From positions 1 through 58,509 of the forward strand of contig JAFTIH010000009.1 in assembly GCA_017456985.1 (NCBI GenBank): 58,509 nucleotides of DNA, written 5' to 3'. Source of the DNA: Clostridia bacterium. Lineage in GTDB: Bacteria > Bacillota > Clostridia > Oscillospirales > CAG-272. The notes beneath the pieces are model-generated. The model made no database searches and was not told the DNA's origin. It saw only the letters and a program-made list of their open reading frames with translations. Positions 35,517-44,010 of the stretch are shown in pieces. Position 1 is the stretch's first letter. Each line of letters begins with the position of its first letter. Made by a program: the position numbers and the translations under genes.

Positions 35517-35654
35517 TTGTGCTATCGCACAAGTGAAGTTAAGTTTGCCACTTCGCCGCAAGGCGAAACTTCACTCACGAAGGGAACTTCACTATCTTAG
35601 ATAACTTCACTTGCCCGCAGGGCAAACTTAGTTGAGCACTCGCAGCGTGCTCAA
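35517..35654. repeat. Hairpin array C (linker ACTTCAC / GTGAAGT)
   Basis: Hairpins TTGTGC-TATC-GCACAA (35517-35532), TTCGCC-GCAA-GGCGAA (35552-35567), TATC-TTA-GATA (35593-35603), TTGCCC-GCA-GGGCAA (35611-35625), and a long one with arms TTGAGCAC/GTGCTCAA (35632-35654). Linkers are GTGAAGT 35533 and ACTTCAC 35568, 35586, 35604. The stop codon of the AGCS gene lies in the arm of the last hairpin. Weaker GTGAAG-linked units extend left to about 35440. Confidence 0.85.
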
Positions 35655-37054
35655 TCCCAATAGTCAAGCTCCGTATCGAGTCCCACGTCGGCGGCGTGGA
35701 AGGTGGGGTCCTTGCCCTCCTTGCGCTGGCGGCGGTAGTCCTTGATGGCGCGCAGCGCGTAGCGTCCGAGCAGGATGATAACGGGGATGTTGATGACGGT
35801 CATAAGACCCATCGCGATGTCCGCAACGTTCCAAAGGAGCCCTGCCGAGAGACCCGAGCCGAGCAGGATGAGTCCCGACGCGACGACGTAGTAGATGGAA
35901 AGGAACAGTCGCGAGGGAACCTTGCCGAAGATATGGTTCCACGCCTGATTGACGTAAAAGAGGTTGCCCACCAGCGTGGTAAAGGCAAAGAGCACCATTG
36001 CGGCGGTGATGAAGATGGGACCGAACTCTCCGAGCGTTGCCTCTATTGCCGCCTGCACGTAGGGGGCGCCCGAGAGTGCCTCGGTGGGCTCGACGCCCGA
36101 GAACATACACATAAACGCGGTGGCGGAGCAGACGAGAAGGGTGTCGATAAAGACGGAGAGCGTTTGCACGAGGCCCTGCTTGACGGGGTGCGAAACGTCC
36201 GCTGCGGCAGCGGCGTTGGGAGCGCTGCCCACGCCCGCCTCGTTGGAGAACAGACCGCGCTTGATGCCGTACATCACGCAAGAGCCGCCAAAGCCGCCGA
36301 AGATGGCGCGAAAATCAAACGCCTCGGTAAAGATGCGTCCGAACACGGAGGGCAGAGCGGTGATGTTGAGCGCGACGATGACGAGCGCCACGAGAATGTA
36401 CGCGATGCCCATCACGGGAACGAGCACGCCCGTAACCTTCATAATGCGTCCGCCGCCGCCGAACAGGCAAATTCCCACGAGCAGGGCAACGACGCCGCCG
36501 ATGATCCACGGCGTGACGGAGGGGTTATAAAACTCGTACGTCTCAAAGGTGGATTGCAGGTTATAGGACGCGAGCATATTGAAGCCCACGCCGTAGGTGA
36601 AGATGAGAAGCACCGAGAAGACGATGGCGAGCGGACGGCAACGCAGACCCTTCTCGATATAATACGCGGGACCGCCGTAGCTCGTGCCGTCGGGCGCGCG
36701 GCGCTTGAAGATCTGTCCGAGGGTGCTTTCGATGAGTGCGGAGGCGCCGCCGATGATGGCGATGATCCACATCCAGAACACCGAGCCGAAGCCGCCAAGA
36801 CAAATGGCGGTGGAAACGCCGATGATGTTACCCGTTCCCACGCGCGAGGCGGTGGAGACCATCAGGGCGTGGAAGGAGGAAACGCCCTTCTTGTCCTTGG
36901 GGCGCTCCGTGACGGTGCGGATCTGCGCGGGAAGCATCGAGAGCTGAGCGCCCCTCGTGCGTACGGTGAAGTAAAGACCGCCCGCGATCAGAACGATGAT
37001 GAGAATGTAGCTGTAAAGTGCGTTGTTGACGGCATCTAAGATCGTGTTAAGCAT
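35651..37054 (-). CDS. AGCS-family sodium:alanine/glycine symporter
   Basis: 467 residues; ATG at 37054 preceded by AAAGGAG at 6 nt. About 11 TM helices with family signatures: SSFHALMVSTASRVGTGNIIGV near 60 and GGFGGSCVMYGIKRGLFSNEAG.GSAPNAAAAADV near 240. It imports alanine or glycine with Na+. Its stop codon is part of hairpin array C. Confidence 0.93.
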   Translation of the reverse strand: MLNTILDAVNNALYSYILIIVLIAGGLYFTVRTRGAQLSMLPAQIRTVTERPKDKKGVSSFHALMVSTASRVGTGNIIGVSTAICLGGFGSVFWMWIIAIIGGASALIESTLGQIFKRRAPDGTSYGGPAYYIEKGLRCRPLAIVFSVLLIFTYGVGFNMLASYNLQSTFETYEFYNPSVTPWIIGGVVALLVGICLFGGGGRIMKVTGVLVPVMGIAYILVALVIVALNITALPSVFGRIFTEAFDFRAIFGGFGGSCVMYGIKRGLFSNEAGVGSAPNAAAAADVSHPVKQGLVQTLSVFIDTLLVCSATAFMCMFSGVEPTEALSGAPYVQAAIEATLGEFGPIFITAAMVLFAFTTLVGNLFYVNQAWNHIFGKVPSRLFLSIYYVVASGLILLGSGLSAGLLWNVADIAMGLMTVINIPVIILLGRYALRAIKDYRRQRKEGKDPTFHAADVGLDTELDYWD

Positions 37055-37089
37055 AAGCATCTCCTTTGGTGTCGTTTTTATCTGTTTTT

Positions 37090-37118
37090 ATTATACAGCC
37101 TTTTTTTCTTTTTGTCAA
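37090..37118 (-). promoter_or_regulatory. Promoter of the AGCS gene
   Basis: Minus strand TTGACA, 17 nt, TATAAT. Confidence 0.85.
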
Positions 37119-37128
37119 GGGAAAAGAA

Positions 37129-37150
37129 ACGCGCGCCGTACGGCGCGCGT
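37129..37150 (-). terminator. Terminator behind the YitT-like gene
   Basis: Perfect 22-nt palindrome with arms ACGCGCGCCGT and ACGGCGCGCGT, followed in the minus direction by TTTCTTTT; it separates the YitT gene from the AGCS promoter. Confidence 0.75.
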
Positions 37151-37175
37151 AAGACCGCCCGCGAGATAAAAGCTG

Positions 37176-37805
37176 TCAGGCGTCCTTTTTTCTGCCGATG
37201 CGGGTGACGAGCTCCACGAGCTGTCCCGAAAGGACGACGGTAAGCAGGGAATAGAGAATGCGCGAGAGCGGGATATAAAGAAGCGAGAGGGAGAGGACGG
37301 TGAGGTCCGAGATGAGATAAAAAAGGCTGATGGGCAGGTGCGTGCGGTCGGAAAGCGCCATAGCAAGCGCGTCGTCCCCGCCCGGGGCACCGCCCGCGCG
37401 GACGGCAAGTCCGCAGCCGACGCCGACGAAGAGGGCGCCGAGCAGTGCCGCCCAAAGCGGATGCTGTGCGAGCGCGGGCCAAAGTCGGGGGGTGTATTCA
37501 AGAATGCCGTAGAACAGCGAAAAGCCGCCCGCCGAGATCGCGGAATACACGAGAAAATTTTTTCCGAGGCGGCGCCAGCCGAGAAAATAGAACAGGGCGT
37601 TGAGAAGAAAGCCCGACAAAGCGGGCGAGAGGGAAAAAAGGCGTTCCAGCAAAAGCGTAAGTCCTAGCACGCCGCCCTCGGTTACCGACGAGATGGCGTG
37701 GATCTCGTACAGCCCGAAGGCAAGGATGGCGCTCCCGAGGAGCGAGCAAAGAACGTTTTGCGCGCGGATGCCCGAAAAGAGCGAAGAAAGGAACTTTGGT
37801 TTCAT
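37176..37805 (-). CDS. YitT/DUF161-type membrane protein
   Basis: 209 residues with five TM helices. AILAFGLYEIHAISSVTEGGVLGLTLLLE and GVGCGLAVRAGGAPGGDDALA are the family's Gly-rich segments. It lacks the soluble C-terminal DUF2179 domain of longer YitT proteins. Overlaps the LRR gene upstream by four bases. Function of the family unknown. Confidence 0.8.
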   Translation of the reverse strand: MKPKFLSSLFSGIRAQNVLCSLLGSAILAFGLYEIHAISSVTEGGVLGLTLLLERLFSLSPALSGFLLNALFYFLGWRRLGKNFLVYSAISAGGFSLFYGILEYTPRLWPALAQHPLWAALLGALFVGVGCGLAVRAGGAPGGDDALAMALSDRTHLPISLFYLISDLTVLSLSLLYIPLSRILYSLLTVVLSGQLVELVTRIGRKKDA

Positions 37806-38509
37806 TCGTTTTCGCCATCCTCCTCGGCGGTGCGGTAATAGCCCAAAACGCCGTCGTCAAAGTCCATCGTGCGAAGCGCGCGGGCGTTCTTTTGGGCGTC
37901 CGAGCAGTCGATGGGCGTGTCCCCCTCGCGGTATGCCGAGCGCATCACCCACGCCGTAGGGTCGGGAAAATGAAGCGCCGAGAGCGCACCACAGCCGCGA
38001 AAGGCGAGCCCCTCGACCGTGCGGACGCTTTCGGGCAGGACGACCGCCGTCAGCCCCGTACACCCCGCAAACGCCTCCGATTCGATCACGCGCACCCCCT
38101 CGCAAAGAGGCAGCGTGCCGAGCGCGGTGCAGTTTTCAAAAAGCCCCTCCGAGGCGCACGCGATGGGGGACATCTCGCAAAGGGCGGTGCAGCCCGAAAA
38201 GGCGCAGACGCCGAAATAGGTGTCCGCCGCGCACACAACGCGCGTAAGCGCAGTACAACCGCGAAAGGCGCTCGTGAGGACGGTGTGAACGCGCGCGGGG
38301 AGCGTCACCTCGCAAAGGCGCGTGCAGTCCTCAAACGCGTGCTCGTTTACGGTGGTGACGGGGACGCCGTCCACTTCGCTCGGCACCGTGACGCGCGTCG
38401 CGTCCTTGTCGCAACAGACGACGGTGAGCGAGTCTTCCGGGTCAAAGGAGAAGTCAAGCACCTCTTCGGTGTGGGCGAGGGTCAGGTTTTCGTATCGAAT
38501 TTTTGTCAT
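37802..38509 (-). CDS. LRR_5 repeat protein without signal (cytoplasmic)
   Basis: 235 residues; ATG at 38509 after GGAGAG. Five LRR_5 units (AFEDCTRLCEVTLPARVHTVLTSAFRGC and similar) but no signal or lipobox, unlike the other BspA-type genes here. It lies between GH78 and YitT-like genes and overlaps the latter (ATGA). Possibly an intracellular scaffold. Confidence 0.8.
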   Translation of the reverse strand: MTKIRYENLTLAHTEEVLDFSFDPEDSLTVVCCDKDATRVTVPSEVDGVPVTTVNEHAFEDCTRLCEVTLPARVHTVLTSAFRGCTALTRVVCAADTYFGVCAFSGCTALCEMSPIACASEGLFENCTALGTLPLCEGVRVIESEAFAGCTGLTAVVLPESVRTVEGLAFRGCGALSALHFPDPTAWVMRSAYREGDTPIDCSDAQKNARALRTMDFDDGVLGYYRTAEEDGENE

Positions 38510-38581
38510 TTTTCTCTCCGTTTGCAAAGAAAGGTTTCCATTTTGCAGGTAAACGCGGGCGTTTTCTGCCTGCGGCGAGCA

Positions 38582-40492
38582 TTATAACTCTTTTGCTATG
38601 CCGAGGCGGTGATAAATATGCACGGGGACGGCGCTCCAACCGTGGCAAAGGCTGCCCGCGTTTTCAAAATCGCTCTCGCCGCGTGCGGTTTCCCAAACGG
38701 TGCCGGGACCCTCGGCAAGCATCGGCAAGTACGCCGCGCGGATCTCGTCGAGTACAAACGCGCGATAGCGCGCCTCGCTCGTGTCGAGCAGGGCGGTATA
38801 GACGAGAATTTTCATTGATAGCGAGCAGGGGGAAAACTCGCCCGCGCAAATGCGCTCGCAAAGCGCGCGCTCGCTCTCTTCGTCGGGAAGAAGGTGGGCG
38901 GAAACGGCAAGCGCCGCGCCCAGCGCGGTAAAGACGTCCTCGTCCTCGTAAAGCGAAACGCGCCCGTCCGCTCTTACGAAGCACTGCGCGGCGCGGCGCA
39001 AAGCGTCCGCCTCTTTGTGGAAGGGGTCGCGCTTGCCGAGCGCAAGGCAGATATCGGCAAAGGCGTCAAGCGCCATCACGCATAAAGCGTTGATGACGGA
39101 ATCCGCGCGCCGCACGGCGCCCTTTTCGTACGCGCCGTCAAGGTGCGCCGACCAGTCGTAAAAGTTCCACGCGCCCGGCGTGTCGAAGGTCGTGATGCGC
39201 CCCTTTTCGTCGTGGTTGCCCAAAAAGACGGAAAGCACGCTCACCATTTTCTTAAAATACTTGCGCGCAAGGCTTGCGTCCCCCGTGTGACCGAGGTACT
39301 CCCGCATCGCGATGATATAGTGCAGTGAAAACGAGGGGATGAAAAGCGGCGAGCCTGCGGGGTAGCAGATGGAAAGAAGCCCGTCCTCGCGCTTATCCTC
39401 ACTGATGAGCGCAAGATTTGCGCGTGCATAAGCGGCGTTTCCGCCCTCAAAGGCGTCGTAGCCGCAAAGCATCTGGTTGCGGGAATCGAAGGCGTAGAGC
39501 GCCTGCTCGCGCCACGGGCAGTCCACGTAATGCTCCATCATACAAAGGCGCAGCGTGCGCACGCACCCCTCGTAAATGCGGCGCTCGTCCTCGCCCGTGA
39601 CGGTGACGGGGACATCCCTGACGGGAATGACCTCGGGAAGCACGCCCGCGTAAAGGAGCGTGAAGGGCGCCTCGGAAAAGACCTCTATATAGCGGCACCC
39701 GATGCGTAGCATCCGCTCGGTAAACTCGTTTTTGCCTGCCGCGGCACGGTAGGTGAAAAAGAAGTGTCTGCCGCCCACTTCGCGGCGCACACCGCCGTCC
39801 GCAATATGCTCACCCCAGGCGACGGTGATGGTCTGCGCTTCGTCGGTCAAAAGCTCGATATGGGGAAATCCCACCACCTCGCCGCCGAGATCCACTAACA
39901 CGTGACGGGGGGAGCGTACGGTTACCTCTGCCATGGGTACGGCGGGAAGAAGCTTGCCCTTCGGAACGGGGCGGGGAACGAAGCGGCAGTCCTTTTCCAC
40001 CGTCACGGCGGGCGCGTAGGGCGCGCTCTCGTCTGCCGTCGCGTCGAAGGAGAAGGTAAAGCCGAGCTGAGGACTTACGAACACCTGCCGTCCGCTTGCG
40101 TAATGGGGAGCGGGGCGCGAGGGAACGCCCGCGCGGCTGGCAAGCACCTCGGCGCCGTTGGCGCGAAGCGAATAGAGGATGCCCGCCTCCTCCTTGCGGT
40201 AGCGCGAGGTATCTACGCCGCAATAGTACAAAAGAAGGGAAAGGGTGTTTTCGCCCTCGGTAAGACGGTCGGATAAGTCGATCTCGTCGTAGCTTTTATA
40301 GTGGGCAAAATCGCCGTACTGCCCCGACGAAACAAAGGCGCCGTTCACGAAAAGCGCGTAGTCCGAGTCGGCGGACAGATAAAGCCGCGCGCTTCCGCCC
40401 TCGTAAAAAAACGTTTCTTTAAATTCTGCGTAGCTGTCGGGACCCATCCCCGCGGGGGGAGAGATCCATTTTGCGTTCAAAAAAGGATTCAT
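38582..40492 (-). CDS. GH78 alpha-L-rhamnosidase-like protein
   Basis: 636 residues; ATG at 40492 after AAGGAG. A beta-sandwich region with lectin-like features (about 1-230) is followed by an (alpha/alpha)6 barrel with DCPWREQALYAFDSRNQ, the family's DCPxR(D/E).. acid motif, near 340. No signal, so it acts on imported rhamnosides or oligosaccharides. It is shorter than many GH78 enzymes (about 900), lacking extra N-terminal modules. The CAZy family call is from motif only. Confidence 0.75.
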   Translation of the reverse strand: MNPFLNAKWISPPAGMGPDSYAEFKETFFYEGGSARLYLSADSDYALFVNGAFVSSGQYGDFAHYKSYDEIDLSDRLTEGENTLSLLLYYCGVDTSRYRKEEAGILYSLRANGAEVLASRAGVPSRPAPHYASGRQVFVSPQLGFTFSFDATADESAPYAPAVTVEKDCRFVPRPVPKGKLLPAVPMAEVTVRSPRHVLVDLGGEVVGFPHIELLTDEAQTITVAWGEHIADGGVRREVGGRHFFFTYRAAAGKNEFTERMLRIGCRYIEVFSEAPFTLLYAGVLPEVIPVRDVPVTVTGEDERRIYEGCVRTLRLCMMEHYVDCPWREQALYAFDSRNQMLCGYDAFEGGNAAYARANLALISEDKREDGLLSICYPAGSPLFIPSFSLHYIIAMREYLGHTGDASLARKYFKKMVSVLSVFLGNHDEKGRITTFDTPGAWNFYDWSAHLDGAYEKGAVRRADSVINALCVMALDAFADICLALGKRDPFHKEADALRRAAQCFVRADGRVSLYEDEDVFTALGAALAVSAHLLPDEESERALCERICAGEFSPCSLSMKILVYTALLDTSEARYRAFVLDEIRAAYLPMLAEGPGTVWETARGESDFENAGSLCHGWSAVPVHIYHRLGIAKEL

Positions 40493-40589
40493 AGCGATCT
40501 CCTTATGATCATTACTAAAAGTATTGTACCACAACATACGGAGAAAAGCAAGTACCGCCGTGACGCGAAATGTGCAAAAATTGACGGGA

Positions 40590-40627
40590 AAAGCGCCCTC
40601 CCACGATATCGTGGGAACGGGCGCTTA
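40590..40627 (-). terminator. Terminator/hairpin behind hairpin block D
   Basis: Arms AAGCGCCC and GGGCGCTT with an inner CCCACGATATCGTGGG palindrome, followed by TTTTCCC on the minus strand. Confidence 0.65.
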
Positions 40628-40659
40628 AAAATTTTATATGGGAAGGCTCGCGGCGCGCT

Positions 40660-40885
40660 TCCGGAGTGCGCTCCCTTTCGGTCGCGCTTGAAACGAATGG
40701 ATCCCTCATGCCCGTAGGCATTTACTCCTTGCTCGCAACGCCGTTTGCACGGCGGCACTTCGTGCTTTGTTCCGCTTTGCGGAACGCGCGCGGAGCAATC
40801 GGCGCGTGGCTCGCTCGTGCAAGCACGGACTCGCTCACGCTTGATTATCACGAAACCCGTAGGGATTCCTTTCATTGCGCGGCGT
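40660..40885. repeat. Hairpin region D with 146-bp block copy 2
   Basis: Core 40708-40853 is the near-identical partner of 31952-32097. Flanks carry GGAG-TGCG-CTCC (40672), TTGAAAC (40688) and CCCGTAGGG (40856), the equivalents of array B elements with changed loop bases. It lies downstream of the opine-type dehydrogenase gene; the rest of the 40493-40902 spacer holds only the hairpin at 40590. Confidence 0.85.
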
Positions 40886-40902
40886 CCTTCGCGACACAGC
40901 GC

Positions 40903-42132
40903 TCACGCTTCCTCGTTGAGGTAGCGAAGCAGCTCCTCCTTGCTCATATCGGCGATGCCGAGATAGGCGAGGTCGTATTTGCTTTCAAAGAAGCTCTTTT
41001 TGTGCATCGCGCCCGCGAGGGTGATCATCGAGTCGATGATGGGGGTGGGGACGCCGTAGGCGACGCCCAGGTCGTGGTAGATCTTGCAGCCGATCGGCAC
41101 GTCCTCCGTCATATAGCGATGGTGGATGGTGTTGGGACCCGTGTTGCCCTCGTTCGAGGGCTGGTCGAGCGGGAAGACCACGTTGTCGTTGCCCTCGTCG
41201 TCAAGTCCCATATACTCCTGCGTCAGCACGCTGCGGCGGGAGAAGAACATCTCGTATTTGTAGGTGGGACAGCCCACGCCGATCGCCTCGGCGAGCGCGA
41301 TCTCCTCGTTGTAGAACTGATACTGCACCTCGCAAATAGAAGGGCAAAGACCGTGGGAGTACATCGAGTAGGTGGTCTTATCGTGACCGCAGAAGATGAC
41401 GCCCCAGTTTTCCATCGTGGAAACGCCAAGCACCGTGGCGGGAACGTGGATGACGGGATTGACGTTGGCAAAATCCACGTCGAGCACCGTGTTTGCCTTG
41501 ACGGGTCCGTCGCCCTTGGTGACCGCGTCAAGACAGGGCAGATAGTACGCCGACTCGATGAAGTCGTCCGTATCCTTCATAGGAAGCGCCGCGCCGCGCA
41601 GGGTGATGGCGCGGTATTTGACACCCACGTGGGGGAATTGGAACTTGCCGATGCTCTCAATGCGCGTGCCGTAGGGGGCGCTCGACCAGCCGCCGATGAT
41701 GACGCGCTTGGTGCAGCCCATCTCGCGCATCAGACGGCGGAAGAGCAAGCAGGCAAAGTTATCGGTGAACACGTGGATGACCTGTCCGTCCTCAAGGTGG
41801 GGGATGAGCGCGCGGAACATTGCCTCGTGTCCCCAAGCGCCGCAGCCAAGCACGATGAGCCCCGCGCCGCGCACCGCCTCGGCGATGTCGCTCGTCACAA
41901 GGTCAAAGTGCGCGCGTCCCGAGCGCTCAAAGCAGTATTTGTTTCTCTGGATGCCGTCAAGCAGAATGCCCGTCTTCTCCACGTCGCGAAGCGAGGTGGC
42001 GGCGAAGGGCTCAAGGTCGAACAAGCGCACCTCGCGCCCCGCGAGCTTCATATCCGCCGCACAGGTCTTGCCTACCGCACCGCCGCCGAGGACGGCGATG
42101 GGCATATTTGCTAAATATTCCATTTTTCCCAT
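40903..42132 (-). CDS. NAD(P)-dependent opine/octopine dehydrogenase family protein
   Basis: 409 residues; ATG at 42132 after GGAGG. N-terminal Rossmann domain with GGGAVGKTCA (about 16-25). The C-terminal helical domain has IHVPATVLG and a His/Asp-rich NTIHHRYMTEDVP segment that matches the octopine dehydrogenase C-terminal domain (PF02317) region. It would reductively join an amino acid and a keto acid, or act on a related 2-keto acid (ketopantoate-like). A LysR regulator is divergent and shares its promoter region. Confidence 0.75.
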   Translation of the reverse strand: MGKMEYLANMPIAVLGGGAVGKTCAADMKLAGREVRLFDLEPFAATSLRDVEKTGILLDGIQRNKYCFERSGRAHFDLVTSDIAEAVRGAGLIVLGCGAWGHEAMFRALIPHLEDGQVIHVFTDNFACLLFRRLMREMGCTKRVIIGGWSSAPYGTRIESIGKFQFPHVGVKYRAITLRGAALPMKDTDDFIESAYYLPCLDAVTKGDGPVKANTVLDVDFANVNPVIHVPATVLGVSTMENWGVIFCGHDKTTYSMYSHGLCPSICEVQYQFYNEEIALAEAIGVGCPTYKYEMFFSRRSVLTQEYMGLDDEGNDNVVFPLDQPSNEGNTGPNTIHHRYMTEDVPIGCKIYHDLGVAYGVPTPIIDSMITLAGAMHKKSFFESKYDLAYLGIADMSKEELLRYLNEEA

Positions 42133-42174
42133 TGTAAAAAACCTCCGTTTTTGCAAATTTATCTTTACAAACGA

Positions 42175-42229
42175 AGTATAACATGGTATAATTGATTTGT
42201 CAAATTGATTATTTTGAAGAAACAAATCA
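42175..42229. promoter_or_regulatory. LysR-type operator over the dehydrogenase promoter
   Basis: Minus strand promoter TTGACA, 17 nt, TATACT (42175-42203). The inverted repeat TGATTTGT (42193-42200) and ACAAATCA (42222-42229), with 21 nt between, overlaps the -35 element and lies between the two divergent genes, as expected for a LysR regulator. Confidence 0.65.
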
Positions 42230-42250
42230 TATTTCTTGATGGGAGAAGCA

Positions 42251-43120
42251 ATGGATATTCAGGCGGTAAAAACCTTTTTGCGCGTGGTGCGGATGGGTGG
42301 CTTTACGGCGGCGGCACGCGAAATGAGCTACGCGCAATCCACGGTAACGATGCAGATCAAAAGTCTTGAGCGGGAGCTTGGCTATCCCTTGTTTGAGCGG
42401 GCGGGCAGAGGGTGCCGTTTAACGCCCGAGGGGAGCGCCTTTTTGCCCTGCGCGGAGCAGATCGCGGACGCCGTTGAGGCGGCGAAGACGGTGGGGGCGG
42501 ATGCGCGCGCCTTGCGCGGATGCTTGCGCATCGGGGTGCTCGAATCGTTGCTTCTGTCGCGCGTTTTGCCCCTCCTTCCTCGCCTTTGCGAGGCGTTTCC
42601 CCTCGTAGAGCTTGACATCAAGATCGGGCAAACGACCGAGCTTTTGTCACGCCTGCGGCAGGGCGTGCTCGACCTTGCGTTCGTTTCGTGCGAGAGTGTT
42701 TCCGACGGCGCGCTTCGCACTTTGTATGAGAAAACGGAGTCGCTTGTGTTCGTGGCAAGCGCCGCGCACCCCTTGGCAAAGGCGCCGCGCGTTTCGCACG
42801 AGAGGCTTTTTTCCTACCCCTTTGCGGTCACCGAGCATAGCGGGTATTGCTACGGCGAGCTCAAGCGCATCGCCGCGCGCGGCGGCTTTGCTCTGCGCCA
42901 AAGCGTGACGGTGGATAGCATCGAAGCCATCCGCTCCCTTCTCTCTGACGGAAATACCCTCGCGTTTTTGCCCGAAATGTCCGTCGCGGGCGCCGCGGGG
43001 CTTTGTGCGCTCCCCGTTGAGGGTGAGCCCTCACGCTATCAAAGCCAGCTTCTTTGCCTCAAAGGCAAGCGCCTTTCCCCCGTGGTGACGGCGTTGCTGG
43101 GGCTCTTGGAAACGGAATAA
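42251..43120 (+). CDS. LysR-family transcriptional regulator
   Basis: 289 residues from the ATG after GGGAGAAGC. Winged HTH at 1-60 (VKTFLRVVRMGGFTAAAREMSYAQSTVTMQIKSLERELG), then a periplasmic-binding-like effector domain. It probably controls the divergent dehydrogenase in response to its substrate. A GC hairpin at 43142-43167 follows. Confidence 0.93.
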   Translation: MDIQAVKTFLRVVRMGGFTAAAREMSYAQSTVTMQIKSLERELGYPLFERAGRGCRLTPEGSAFLPCAEQIADAVEAAKTVGADARALRGCLRIGVLESLLLSRVLPLLPRLCEAFPLVELDIKIGQTTELLSRLRQGVLDLAFVSCESVSDGALRTLYEKTESLVFVASAAHPLAKAPRVSHERLFSYPFAVTEHSGYCYGELKRIAARGGFALRQSVTVDSIEAIRSLLSDGNTLAFLPEMSVAGAAGLCALPVEGEPSRYQSQLLCLKGKRLSPVVTALLGLLETE

Positions 43121-43231
43121 AACGAAAACGAAAAAACGAGCGGCGCGACCCCATCCGAGGTCGCGCCACCCTTGAAAAAAGCAAACTTTTATTTACATTT
43201 TAGCAGTTTTTGCTCTGCATTCTCCGCCAAG

Positions 43232-43258
43232 GATACCGCCTCGGGGCGGTTTTTTATT
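43232..43258 (+). terminator. Terminator CCGCC-TCGG-GGCGG
   Basis: Stem followed by TTTTTTATTTTA on the + strand, next to the stop of the KDPG aldolase gene. Confidence 0.7.
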
Positions 43259-43898
43259 TTACGGCTTCGACGAGTGCGCGGGCGCGTGCTTCGATGGCGG
43301 CAAGATCCCCGCGTGCGAGCGCGTCCTTATCCTCGGCGGAAATGCTCATACCCACCCCGAGGGCGCCCGCGTCGAGAAAGGTGCGGGCGTTGGCGAGTCC
43401 GACGCCCCCCACCGCGAGAAAGCGCAGGTGTGAGAGGGGGGCGCAAAGCGCCTTGACGTAGGGGGCGCCCAGCGAGCCGACGGGGAAGAGCTTGATAAAA
43501 TCCGCACCCGCGCGGTGCGCGGCGGTCGCCTCACTGGGCGTGAGTGCGCCCGGGATGGAAACGAGCCCGCACCGACCGCTTTCTTTGATCACGTCCTCGT
43601 TGACGTCGGGCGAGATGATAAACCTTCCTCCCGCCTCTTTGGTCAAGCGCACCTGCTTTTCGGTGAGGACCGTACCCGCGCCGATGAGCATTCTGCCCTC
43701 AAATTGCTTTACGAGAGAGGCGATGGACGCGGCGGTTTCCTCGTCGGGCGTTTTGCCCGATGCGTCAAAGGTGCATTCCATCAGACGAATGCCTCCGCGA
43801 TACAGCGCCTCTGCAAGCGCGGGAAGCTTATCTTTTGGGATGTTCCTTGCGATCATAATGATTTTTTCCTCGAGTATGCGGTCGATCGTGGTGTTCAT
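43254..43898 (-). CDS. eda: 2-keto-3-deoxy-6-phosphogluconate (KDPG) aldolase
   Basis: 214 residues, family length. ARNIPKDKLPALAEALYRGGIRLMECTF at the N-terminus, GAGTVLT near 75, the Schiff-base Lys in GADFIKLFPVGSLG, and FLAVGGVG. It cleaves KDPG to pyruvate and glyceraldehyde-3-phosphate at the end of uronic acid degradation. No KDG kinase is in the window. It is divergent from an AraC regulator across 112 bp. Confidence 0.93.
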   Translation of the reverse strand: MNTTIDRILEEKIIMIARNIPKDKLPALAEALYRGGIRLMECTFDASGKTPDEETAASIASLVKQFEGRMLIGAGTVLTEKQVRLTKEAGGRFIISPDVNEDVIKESGRCGLVSIPGALTPSEATAAHRAGADFIKLFPVGSLGAPYVKALCAPLSHLRFLAVGGVGLANARTFLDAGALGVGMSISAEDKDALARGDLAAIEARARALVEAVK

Positions 43899-43921
43899 TT
43901 TGTTGCCTCCGTAAATTTTTC

Positions 43922-43950
43922 TTGACTTACTTTTATTTTAATGCTATAAT
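43922..43950 (+). promoter_or_regulatory. Promoter of the AraC gene next to eda
   Basis: TTGACT, 17 nt, TATAAT (43945-43950). Confidence 0.75.
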
Positions 43951-44010
43951 GGAGCAAATAAAAGGTAAAATATTGCCTATAGTTTTAGAAATATTGCTAC
44001 GGAGGGGCTT

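Noticed and set aside
43142..43167. Hairpin after the LysR gene as terminator
   Set aside because: Good stem (GGCGCGACC/GGTCGCGCC) but no T-run follows; the terminator at 43232 is better.
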